NCBI GenBank assembly: GCA_025642065.1
Contig: JAODUP010000414.1
Span: 238,501 to 302,500, forward strand
Direction of reading: 5' to 3'
From: Paralvinella palmiformis
Lineage: Eukaryota; Annelida; Polychaeta; Terebellida; Alvinellidae
Length of the DNA: 64,000 nt
A program made the position numbers and the translations under genes. Shown here piece after piece: positions 44,842-55,344 of the stretch. The notes below the pieces were generated by a model, which saw nothing but the letters and a program-made list of their open reading frames with translations, was not told where the DNA came from and did not search any database. The first letter of the stretch is position 1. The number at the start of each line of letters is the position of its first letter.

Positions 44842-45135
44842 GAGCAGTGATGGCGCTGTTAGTTAGAGCGTAGGATTCGTAATCGAAGGGTCGCGGGTTC
44901 GAGGCTCTGGAGCTGCAATGTTGTCATGTGGCGACTGGTTCACTCAGCCAGAATTGAGAACCAGACGGGACGTGATGATTATCACTACGCATCTGAATAA
45001 TGCTATGTGCCTACAACGGCAGCATGCGTTGTATGCTCCCCTGTGAGTTGAAACGCGTGCTGGATCGAAGCAGACTCGAGCCGTGGATAATACTATTGTA
45101 CAACGCCTCAGGACGGAGTTACCTGGTTTTGGAGC
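44842..45135 (+). mobile_element. tRNA-derived SINE family B, copy 3
   Basis: Well-preserved head GTTAGTTAGAGCGTAGGATT with box B GGGTCGCGGGTTCGAGGC, body TGTTGTCATGTGGCGACTGG and GCATGCGTTGTATGCTCCCC. The 3' tail is diverged. Confidence 0.88.
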
Positions 45136-46759
45136 TTGAAAAACATGCAAACATTGTTAAGCTTTGATTTAAGATCCATTGTTGACCATCAAAAATACGT
45201 TACGGCCGTAAACCAACAATGTTACCGTTGGTACTACATTTGGGTCATATATTATTTTATAAGTTATAATTATGTGAAATCAATTGCAATACAAATCAAT
45301 CCAAATTAATTGCAAGTTAAGACTTTTAAGGACATTGCATGATTCAAATAGTAGTTCAATTGTCTGAAGACTCAACGGTAATGGCTGTAATACCAAATAT
45401 AATAGATATACGGCGTCCTTGTAACTTTCCCAATGCCACGCAACATTTACTTGCGAAAACGATTACTCCCCGAGATGTAAGCCAAATGAACTCTTCCCCG
45501 GAGGAAGGAACCGTGTATTATGACATAAAGGAGAGAGCTGGAATGTGAAGAAGTGTGTTGTTGATTTGCGCTGCTAGATACCCTCCGGCTATATGAATTA
45601 TATATATTAAGGTGATATCAGGTAGGTGGATTAATGGTCTTTATGATGAATGCGATTTTCTGATATGTCATTTTCGGTAATTGTGTCGCATATATCTATT
45701 ATATGTAAGCAGCCTGCTATGACTGTCAACACGCTAAGACCTTTAGTTTAGGTCTTAGGCTTCTAGATTTTAAAACTGTAAACATCTAGATCTAGACAGT
45801 AAGACACTTTATGACTAAGCCTAGGCTAAGGCCCTTAGATTTACAGTCTTAGCAAGACCGTGATCGTTTATGGTAAAGAACCGTCTAACTGTAAGCTCGT
45901 TTAGGTTTGGTTAGATTTCACTGGTCAAAATCGAACAGACTGTCAGTGTCACTGAGACAGATATTCATATTTTTTCCTTGTAGATCTAGAAGTTGTTATG
46001 AGGATATGGTGCCTTATCACATAATAGTAAAACAAAATTTCTTGTAAAGAGGGCAGTTTGATGATCTTTGGGTATTTGGTTTGGGTTACTTGGTAACTGT
46101 TACTTAATAAAATAATATTTTTTTTTTTATAACTAGACCTATAAGTAGATCTAGTTACAAGTATAATGTTTATGCAATAATCGAACACATTCTAAAACAA
46201 AGTAATATTTCAGCTGATCATAGATGTAATGTTCATATTGTTTTTCATGTTAATATATTTGTGTGTGAGTGTGTGTAAAAGACTATACCATGGGTCACTG
46301 GTTGTAGTAATGTGTGTGATTTCAAGGTATATCTTGTATGTATTATCAATAATGAATGTCTGCCAGACAAATATAGTCAAATTTCTAGCTTTAATGGTAA
46401 TGGGTTGTTTCGTCGCCTCTACCATTTTGTAGCCAAAAGAAAAGTTTGTTTCATCGCTTATGAGAAATTAATTCGTCACCAGCTAAAAGTCATTTAGTCA
46501 CCTACTGAAAGCTGTTGTGTTGTTTTCGTTGCCATCATTAATTATTCTAGATCACATGCACACATACAAAGTTTTTTTTTACTATATATTATAATGTTAA
46601 TGCATATTATATGGCAATAAAGTATATATATATAAAAGACATTCAAGCTAATTTTCACTAGCAGTTTTGTGTTTCAATTATTTTTTCATTATTTATCAAA
46701 ACATAGAACAGCAAAACAAAAGAAATTAACAGTTTTAGCTGATTAGCTGACAGCGCTTT

Positions 46760-47011
46760 TTGAGAGAAAACATTCCAAAAATTCGTTTGCGTCAGGATGA
46801 TAGTCATTTAAGCTGGAGTAAAAACCATGAAGCCTCAAACAAACATATTGTTGCTAAAGAGATTTTCAAGTCCATTGAGGCCCTAGAAAAACAACCGGCT
46901 CATAAAATACTAACCATTTTGTGCAAGGATGATATAGAGAAATTATCACACCTGTTTAGAACCTGCCACACACTAGCCATGAAAAATCGCCCTTACTCAG
47001 ATTTTGTTTGA
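46760..47011 (+). pseudogene. hAT transposase fragment (middle/amino part)
   Basis: About 80 codons, from ENIPKIRLRQDD to MKNRPYSDFV, stopped by TGA. The reading continues past the stop as LCELDRQKAVKLGKTYTNEE, so the TGA is a mutation in a once longer frame. Confidence 0.65.
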
Positions 47012-47169
47012 CTTTGTGAGTTAGATAGACAGAAGGCTGTTAAACTAGGCAAAACATATACGAATGAGGAGTCAGGCAAAGGAGTTTAATAGGCACATAA
47101 GTGAAGTTGAAAGAGAAAAACTCTGAGATGACATAAAGATCACAAACACATCATCAATATTCTTGGCTT

Positions 47170-47559
47170 GATACCAACTTATCCAGCGCTGAAGTCGAGC
47201 GAGGTTTTAGTCAACTAAAGTTTATTAAAACCAATCTAAGAACACAACTCACTGAGCGCAAGTTAACTGATCTGCTGTCAATTAAACTCTTGGCTGCTCC
47301 TATCTCATCATTTGATCCAGTCCCAGCAATTGAACACTGGAATCGAGCTTCATCCCAACCACAAATTTGCATGATGATGTATTCAAGTCACAGGTATTGG
47401 TTGATGATGAGACCTCCAATGAACCGGCTCATACAGTTGCTGATGCAGCAGAGCCAGTCACTACAAATGGCAAATCTACTGACTGTGTCTGCTGTAGTTG
47501 ATGCAGATGATGCACCAGATTCTGAATCAGTAGATGATTTGGAGGATGAGAACTCTTGA
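47170..47559 (+). pseudogene. hAT transposase carboxyl end (dimerisation domain)
   Basis: DTNLSSAEVERGFSQLKFIK followed by TNLRTQL, TERKLTDLLSIK and LLAAP, then a diverged tail ending SESVDDLEDENS. The SSAE-ERGFS...K--LR--L motif defines the domain. Confidence 0.75.
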
Positions 47560-47836
47560 GCTCATTGAAAAATACAGTTATATTGCTTGGTGATGATAGG
47601 GTCTACTAATTTTTGGCAATGTGGTGTGTGAAGTAAATAAAGAATTTATCTAACATGATCTTGGTGTCTTCATAGTGAGGTTAATGTTGGGGTGCATACA
47701 AATATAAACATTTATTTGGCAACAGATACATAATATCGGATATACATGTTGGGCTCCATCCTCTTGTACATGCACTCAAATGTAATGCCATCACAAGAGG
47801 ACATACGTGCCATTGTTATTTGTAGATAAATGTATC

Positions 47837-48322
47837 ATGCCAGCCCAAAATACAAAGAAAATAAGTTTTGAAGGTATTTGGGACCCTAATACCACTGCGA
47901 AGGCTAGGCAGGAAGATTGGGAGCTGCTGTATACATGTGAACCATGCAGAATAGTTGTATTCCCAGTTGAACAGTCAACAGTTCAAGCAGTGTCATGTCT
48001 GGACGTCTGCACCATGTTCGATCTTGCGTCCACCAGAATCGATCCTATCACGACAGTGGAACATTCTGCACTAAATCTGTCATTGATGCCTGAAGTGGAT
48101 ACAATAGCGTTTGTTGCTCCAGTGATAACTGAAGAGCCATCACTGCTCGATCCGGCTCCTGAGCATCTGACAATGAACGACACCGAAGTGAATTGGACAA
48201 GAATCAAATCTTCTACAAAACGTGGGCGGGATTATTTAACAACTTCTATTGGGCCCAGCTACACCCTTTTATTCCAGGCTCCCAAAGAGGCTGAACAGTG
48301 GTGCCAACAGTCTCTAAATTAA
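47837..48322 (+). CDS. Uncharacterised ORF inside the hAT-bounded element (possible degenerate FLYWCH-like end)
   Basis: Open for 161 codons from ATG 47837 (the frame is open a little further 5'). The product starts MPAQNTKKISFEGIWDP and is acidic in the middle. Near its end it reads STKRGRDYLTTSIGPSYTL, similar in pattern to the S-RG---L-----Y-Y core of FLYWCH fingers, with a late Trp-Cys. Reading frame and position suggest a passenger or second transposon gene; no function is claimed. Confidence 0.4.
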   Translation: MPAQNTKKISFEGIWDPNTTAKARQEDWELLYTCEPCRIVVFPVEQSTVQAVSCLDVCTMFDLASTRIDPITTVEHSALNLSLMPEVDTIAFVAPVITEEPSLLDPAPEHLTMNDTEVNWTRIKSSTKRGRDYLTTSIGPSYTLLFQAPKEAEQWCQQSLN

Positions 48323-49679
48323 TTTCCAATGGTGTGACCTTGCTATATTTTCACGCAAAATTCAATAAATTACAACAAATATTTACTAAATCACGGTCTG
48401 AATTGATAGCAAGGGATATTTCTGCTAAGGAGTTGTTAAAACTATGTGCACATATGAATGGTCCCTCTGTATAACTGGTCTATGCAATTTTTACTTGTGT
48501 TTCCTTTATTAAACCATTTTATTGAGTTGTGCGTTCTTGTCCCATTTCTGTTAATCGATAGCTACATATCTATTAATTATCACTGCAACAACTTTTGGTT
48601 GGCAACAAAACGACTTTTAGTTGGCGACGAAACGACTCTCAACCATTTAAATGTAGTATGGTGATTTTGCTGACTAATTTCTTAAAGTGCATGCTGATAG
48701 TGATATATCATTATGAGAACAACAATAAAAGTTTCGGGTTTTAATTGGCAAAAGCTAAAATAGTGGTATACCGTAAAATATGTAGTCCCAACAGGGTCTA
48801 TGCAGAAACACATAAGTTTGCAGCTCCTGTATTCTTCCATACTGTTTTAAACATCAGATTAATAAAATACCATAGGTCTAGCACTTGTCTACCCACATAA
48901 CAAAACGTAGATGCAGTAATATGGATAATAATATTGGTCCAAAATGTATACGTTCCATAATTTATATACAGACAGCATCAGGTATCACTGTGGTTGTGCT
49001 GTTGCATCATTAACACTAATAAACTCACCCAATGCCCAATATCGTGTTTCCAAAGATATAGAAATATCAAACCAACTTTAGTTAACAGAAATACATATTT
49101 GAGATCTGGTGGAGTCTGTTTTAGGGTTGGGTGTCATAAATGCTGTCGGCACGTGTCCGATCAAAATCAGTTGAGCTGGTTCTGAGATGCGCATACTTCT
49201 GGCATAATATTCCTATGTTTTCTGTGCCGTATCTTATATAACACCACCTACTGCACACCTCGCAGCTAACTGCAAGGCTATTGGCATAAACACCTTTCTG
49301 TAGAACGTAGCATATTTACAGAAATATTTTAAACACAAAACTGCTAATGTACTCCATCACCGAAGGCAAACATGAGACTGTTAAATTGTTTGTTGTGATA
49401 AGCAGAGTAATATCCAGCAAACTTAAAGTGTTTCAAAGAGCTTCCTTTATTTCCTGTTTTTTTTTTTTGGTAGGGGGAAAGGTAGATTGGCTTACTTCCT
49501 CACAATTGATTGTGTAATTGTATTCGGGTGATTTTCATACTTTGAAATTAAGCTCCTTCTGCAATAAAGCACTGGTTTATAATGGTGTATTGTCTATTCT
49601 CCCATTCATATCACTTGGAACGTTATAAGCTAGCTTCTGGCTGGGATTGCTAGGTGCTGCCAGTTAGAGGGGGGGGGGA

Positions 49680-50262
49680 GTTATTTGGTTTAAATCACTG
49701 CATTTTATGTTTTAATGATTTTTGTGTGACTAATTTGATTTTTATGATTAGCGCATTTAAAAATTTAAAGTCACTTGTTACTGATGATAGATAATTATTT
49801 TACATATATTTATAATTAAATAGAAGCCACACTACTTCAGTGTGGTGAATAACTGAATTGAATGATTTGGGGGATGATGCTCTGACACGTGAAGTCACAT
49901 CCTTTCTGTGCATTTAGGGCCTTTGATTGAGTTAATGTGGTCACCAAGTTTTAGTGTTTAGGCATATAAGGTGAACATTCACATAGATTGACCTTTGATA
50001 GTTAACTCATGACTGAAATAAAACCTAACTCAGCAACTTTGAGATTACAGTGTTGTATGTTTTATCACTGTATATTAATACTTGTTAACTTCACAATCTC
50101 TGACAGTGACAGAGAACAGGATTGTGTGTGGTTATACTTTGATATAACTAAAGCTATGGGGAAAGCAATATATAGGGCAATGTGGCAAAGAAACGCAGGG
50201 ACTTGTAACCAGAATAATAAATCAGATTTTTTAAAACAAAATCGGTGTTTTTTCCAATCCTG
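49680..50262 (+). mobile_element. hAT-like relic with BED-finger remnant, copy 2
   Basis: Colinear with 26399-27020: TCACTGC, GAAGCCAC, GATTTGGGGGATGATG, GGCATATAAGGTGAAC, TTGAGATTACAG, ACAGGATTGTGTGTGG and ATGTGGCAAAGAAACGCAGG. The finger region is decayed. Confidence 0.55.
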
Positions 50263-50427
50263 CTGCCGGATATCACTAGACCAGCAGATACAGTAGTAAT
50301 TAAAGACTGTAGACTTAAACCATTTTTATTATTATATTTAGTATTACCCACCTCACAAGGCGTTAGAACTTTTGTAGGGTTTTCTTTTTCATGTAAATAA
50401 AAAAATACAACGAAGAGAAAACCATAC

Positions 50428-50520
50428 AAATATGAGGTCTGTTTAAAAAGTATCTGACTTCAGATTGGGGAAAAAGTAGCTTAACTTTTGGGTTCTGAGT
50501 CTAGTCTCCTTCAAAGTATG
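50428..50520. mobile_element. Possible mariner-like end, cut by a SINE
   Basis: TGAGGTCTGTTTAAAAAGTA and CTCCTTCAAAGTATGCTCTT look like a mariner terminal repeat plus adjoining transposase end. A family A SINE begins immediately at about 50521. Confidence 0.4.
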
Positions 50521-50656
50521 CTCTTTGGGACAGATGATGATTGATGTTTTACGGCCACTTTTGTGCACATGGTAGGCTAAATGGGCTGAGCAACCTCTAA
50601 AGGTAATGAAGCGAATCAAAGGTGAAACAACCTTCAGATATGCCCACACTGGGATT
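50521..50656 (-). mobile_element. SINE family A, minus orientation
   Basis: GATGATGATTGATG tail, TTTTGTGCACATGGTAGGC, GCTAAATGGGC, GGTAATGAAGCGAA and CCTTCAGATATGCCCAC. The tRNA-like head is truncated. Confidence 0.85.
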
Positions 50657-51368
50657 AACCTTATTATCTATCTACTTACAAGAAAATTGGGTAAATCGTG
50701 AATGAATATCGGTTTAAATACAAAATGCTTTTTTTCTTCCAAACACTAGAAGAAAATATTCTATTTCAATATTCCCCATTATCCCTTTTAAATAAGTATA
50801 CAATGACAATGTTTGTAAAATTAGATATATTTAATAATTAATTATTTATTACTAGATACTAACAACATTCAATTGAAGTTCAATTTAAAAGAATAAAATG
50901 GGGTTGAGGTCATAAAGCAATGTTTATTTTATTATTATTACTATTTGCGAATGGGCCAACATCAACATTGTTATAAGTCGACCGGGATTAATGGATTGAA
51001 ATCATCGTGGGCCGAGATCCCCAGTTTCCTGCCACACACTTCGCCATCCCGGTAGTTTGCCCTCAGTTAATATTGACACTCACTCCACTGGACGCGTTGC
51101 CGTGTTGGACACTTGACACAAATAAACAGCTCAGTGTAGCGCTGATCTGTTTTAAAGAGCACAAACCATAAAAATAGCACAATAAATGCACATTTTAATG
51201 GTTGTCAGTACCCAGTACCTGCCTTACATTCAGTGTGAATAAACCTGAAATAAATCATTTTCTAAAACATTGATTATCAGAGGCACCAATTGGATTCCGT
51301 ATGCTCTTCAATTGGGATTAAAGTTAGGATTTCTGGAATCAGATCTTTGCTTCGATGATGTGAATTTA

Positions 51369-51434
51369 GATTTTAATTGATGTATGTGCAATATTATTAT
51401 TATTAATAATATTACACATACATCGATTAAAATC
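51369..51434. repeat. 66-bp near-perfect palindrome
   Basis: The left arm GATTTTAATTGATGTATGTG pairs with the right arm CACATACATCGATTAAAATC, and the inner AATATTATTA with TAATAATATT. The arms are about 30 bp with one or two mismatches around a short loop. Confidence 0.9.
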
Positions 51435-51536
51435 CATCTTCTCCATGGTTAGTGGGCCACGACATTGAATTGGCTATACAGCGGGATGGAATTGGTGAAT
51501 ATCGTATCAGTTTGCATTATCAACTTACCGTATCCC

Positions 51537-51630
51537 TTGGGAATTTCTTCCCGAAAGAAAGATTTTCTTCCCGGTAAAACCCCATTTCTTCCCCTGGTAA
51601 GGAGAGAAATACCTTTCTACCGGGAAGAAA
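51537..51630. repeat. Imperfect inverted repeat with TTCTTCCCGGTA arms
   Basis: TTTCTTCCCGGTAAAA at about 51565 is mirrored by TTTCTACCGGGAAGAAA at about 51614. A third TTCTTCCCGAAAGAAA copy precedes it and a TTTCTTCCCCTGG copy lies between the arms. Confidence 0.8.
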
Positions 51631-52057
51631 CCCAACCACGATTATTAATTGTCTAATTGTTACTTCTATCTAAAACGTTATATGGGTCTAGTCAATATGG
51701 ATTCTGTGCGTATCTTCTTATTGTTGTTTATGTGACTGGCTGTTTAGTCTCTAACAGCTTTACCATCACGTGGTGATATTTTAGCAAAGTTGTGTTATAA
51801 ATATATGATACACTGACAGCATAATGCTGAAGATTGGTAACGTTTATTTTGACTAGGTTTGTGTGTGTGTGTGTGTGTGTGTGCTGTTAATGTTGTGATT
51901 TAACAGGCTGTTGATAACCAGATGGTTGATGTTGGTGATGTAATATGTCAATTATCGACTTCCACCAGGACTATTAAAAACTACTTTGTCATAGTTAGAG
52001 GATTCAGTTACTGAGTTAGTGAACCAAGCTGTAAATCTGTGGCAGTAATTTAAAGGC

Positions 52058-52310
52058 GAAGTGTCCATTAAATCGAGGGTGGTCTGTCCAGTAATTCAAG
52101 GGTGGTGTCTCCATTAAAGCATGGCTGGTGTGTCCATTAAATCGTGGGTGATGTGTCCAGTAATTCAAGGGTGGTGTCTCCATTAAAGCATGGCTGGTGT
52201 GTCCATTAAATCATGGGTGATGTGTCCAGTAATTCAAGGGTGGTGTCTCCATTAAAGCATGGCTGGTGTGTCCATTAAATCATGGGTGATGTGTCCAGTA
52301 ATTCATGGGT
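52058..52310. repeat. Nested tandem repeat: 23-bp monomers in a 69-bp higher-order unit
   Basis: Three related 23-bp monomers (GTGTCCAGTAATTCAAGGG, GTCTCCATTAAAGCATGGC and GTGTCCATTAAATCATGGG cores) repeat as a set with exact 69-bp spacing (CCAGTAATTC at 52088, 52157, 52226 and 52295). Confidence 0.95.
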
Positions 52311-52602
52311 GGTGTGTGTGTGTGTGGTTCCCATATTATGTTATATTACATCGAGCTGGCGAAAGAAATTACAGATGAATTTGTCAGTAATTTGGTTGTA
52401 TCACGGGTGCGCATCGACCTCAACTTATCAATGGCAACAACACATCCAGTGACTTAGAGCAACTAACTGCAAAAATGCGCGTTGAGCTTCGGCCAGCACA
52501 TTGCAGACTTTCTACACCGTTAGCATCTCCGGTATTCCGTAGGCGGGTGACAGTTGTGGTTTTTCATTGTTATCAGCCATAAATTGTTTGTTCTTATTGC
52601 AG

Positions 52603-52880
52603 GAACAGAAGACGCGTTCAAATTGGATACACCTCATCGTCGTCATCAAGAAAAGCTCAAGGTCACAGAAAGCTGAACAGATGAATATTTTGAGATTGGT
52701 TCAGTTAGAAAAAGAGAAGAAGAATAAGCCGTCTTCTCCAGAATTTAAGAAGCTGGAGGAAGAAGCAGCAGCTTGTGCCAAAGAACCATCACCATGTCCA
52801 ATAAAGTATGATGGCGAAGATCTCAAGTGTAGATTATCACCCGTAGAATACTATGTCACCCAGCAAAAGGGCACCGAAAG
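52603..52880 (+). CDS. MSRB: MSRB exon a (amino-terminal and first MsrB motif)
   Basis: It encodes a Lys/Glu-rich leader, then [20 protein letters not shown] before GTER. The acceptor is TTCTTATTGCAG and the donor GTAATG. Translation may begin at Met 52681, whose Kozak context is weak, or upstream; the frame has no stop back to the acceptor. Confidence 0.88.
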
Positions 52881-55308
52881 GTAATGTGCACTGTGCGTGC
52901 GTTGGTCGTGTGACTTCGGGATGTGTGTGGTGTTACTTTTGTGTATTGGGGATCGGTTGGAGTGCCTTTTTACGCACATGCTTTCATGCATAAAATGAGT
53001 AGCGTGTACCATCTTTTCCTTGGCGGGGGGGTGTTCCGATGGCGTGGCGTTTGGAGCACTGTACTTTAAATCTTCGAGTTGTCGGTTCGAATCTGGCTCA
53101 CACCCATGTTTATGGGATTGGTTTCCTTGGTGAGTCGCCCCTCGGCTCAACATCCCATGTGTGACCAATGCTGATACTAAACGGCGCGACTGAACCCATC
53201 TTTTGGCTTACATTTTTTACGGCAGTATTCGATTTTTGTTTTTATGGAGAACTTATGTTTGTGCTTGTCTTTATTGTAGTATGGGGACTTCTACTGGGAT
53301 AATAATTTTCCACTTCAAAAAAGGGAAATTTCTCCTTCAGTTCCATGTTAAAGATCGGGAAGATTCAATCGATTCTGTTTCGGTGTTGGGGAAATTCCAT
53401 TTTTATCACCTCATTATATATTTTGGAAATGACACATTCTGTTTTGAATCGTAGACTTTTACGTGTAAAAAGATTGAACTATTCTTTTATATCCATAAAC
53501 AAATTAAAGATTTCAAGCCATTCTAATTGAGATGGCTAGGTTTTTGTGAGTTATTGTTAGGTTTTAGGGCAGAGTTATTGAATGTTTTGTTTATTAGAAA
53601 GGTTATATCACCTTTGAGAAACAAAGATGGTTTGGTCAGTTGTGTCTAGTAAAGCTCTTGAGCTTTATCTCTATGGAATGACCTCAGTACTTCCGTGGTG
53701 TACTTTACGAACCAGTATTGAGAGGAAAATAGAAGAGACTAAATAATGAAAGAACTAATACGGTGAATCCAATTAGGAAAAATAATTGACGAAAACCAAT
53801 CGGATTGCTGGATATATGGGACGTCATCCCTGATTGGTCATTTTGAGGATTAGCGATAAAACGGTTACAGCTAAGTGTAGTCTCAGCCTCGACAAATAAT
53901 TAATGCATTTCGATAAATGTCATTGCAGTCAAGAAAAAACCCAGAATGGGCATAATTTAGAGTGCGAAAGAAGAGAAAATCTTTAAAATACGTGTTTCGT
54001 TATGTGTCATCCAAAAGTGACTGGCTACCACTACCAGGGAGGTTTGTTTTTGATAATGTATTATGTTCCATTAGCTGTATGATACAGCTTTGTCACAGTT
54101 TTATAATGAGATTATAAACAAGCCAGTAGTCTCTCTCTGTGTGTGTGTGTGTGTGTGTGTGTAGCTGGATAAATATGCTGGACTATGACAGCTGGACCAT
54201 GACAATTAACAGCTGTGAATGTTGACATTGTTATCATGATTCTCAATGAGCAGATTTATTCGGTATTAATTTCCAATCATAGATTACATTCTCCGAAATT
54301 GGGGGAATCTCGCTATCTGTACATTTTCTGTTGGTCTCGGGCAAACAACATCATTGACTGAGAGCAGCATGGTGCTCGTAATGTTATAAAATCTTGTGTC
54401 GTGACACTGTTGAACTTTGAAATTACAAATATTGTTTCAGAACACCTAGTTCTCTAATTTGTTTACAACTTTCTGCAGATTTGTAAGTCTGTGTCCCATT
54501 CTTATAATAATTGTTTTATTTGAAAGTCTCGTTATCTGAGTACCTTTGTCATGTGTCCGATTCAGCCTTGACGTGTATCTGTATTATGTGGGTTTATAGT
54601 TTACAGGTAATTTAGATGTGTCTGTCTCTCTCTGTGTGTGTGTGTGTGTTTAACTGTGTATAAAAAGGCATAGGCACAGAGAATCTCGAAATGTAATTCA
54701 AACTCTGGACGATTCGGGACTGAATCCAGAGTGGCGACTTTTCATGCTGAGACATGTGTAATGTCTCACCTGTGTGTGTGTGTCTTTTTGACTGCTCAGA
54801 AAGTTGAGTCATAACTCATAGATGAATGAATCATTACATTCTCAGGCTGTATAAAAAAATCTCTGACTGTTCACCTTAAACATCCGGACATTTTTGTAGT
54901 CATTATCTCACTTTGCCTACTCGTAGTTGAAGCAAAGATCACTCGGTCAGTTGGAGGCAAGCCATCCAACTGTTAGAGGATTGATTCACTTGGAACCCCA
55001 ACCATGACACGCTATGTATCATCATAGGTTTAGACCTATCAGTCTCAAAATGTAAATTTTGCTGTTTTACGGCTAAATGGGTCGAGCGACCTCCAAAACT
55101 AATTTAATGGGGTAAAGTGACAGATGAAACGCCCTTCTGATATAGCCCAGCCGGATTTTGAACCAAGGTGCTATATATCTGTAGCCAACTGTGCTACCAG
55201 TTAAGCCACGGAGGCCTCCCTGATACATATTTATATTCTATGACCAATTACTGTCATTGACTAGTGAATTGGTCTCTCTCTCTGTATATGTCAGCGATTT
55301 TTATTCTT

Positions 55309-55344
<36 letters not shown>

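Larger units (their letters stand above)
46402..48643 (+). mobile_element. hAT-like DNA transposon relic, ~2.2 kb
   Basis: The left end GGTTGTTTCGTCGCC is matched inverted at the right end (GGCGACGAAACGACT), with further subterminal TCGTCACCAGCTAAAAG-type motifs. Inside, 46760-47085 encodes KNRPYSDFV, a TGA, then LCELDRQKAVKLGKTY, as in ZNF862/KIAA1586-like hAT proteins. 47170-47290 encodes NLSSAEVERGFSQLKFIKTN, then TERKLTDLLSIKL, the hAT dimerisation domain. The middle is deleted and frames are broken. A second ORF (47837-48322) follows. Confidence 0.75.
40381..52602. other. Intergenic region between MPI and MSRB
   Basis: There is no intact gene I can support. It holds SINEs, a CCGACA-motif-rich stretch (41390-42080), a GC-richer tract (42540-43760), a hAT element (46402-48643), a hAT relic (49680-50262), a mariner-like fragment (50428-50520), palindromes near 51.4-51.6 kb and a nested tandem repeat (52058-52310). 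48650-49670 and 50660-51360 show nothing. Earlier MSRB exon(s) might lie at the right end. Confidence 0.6.
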
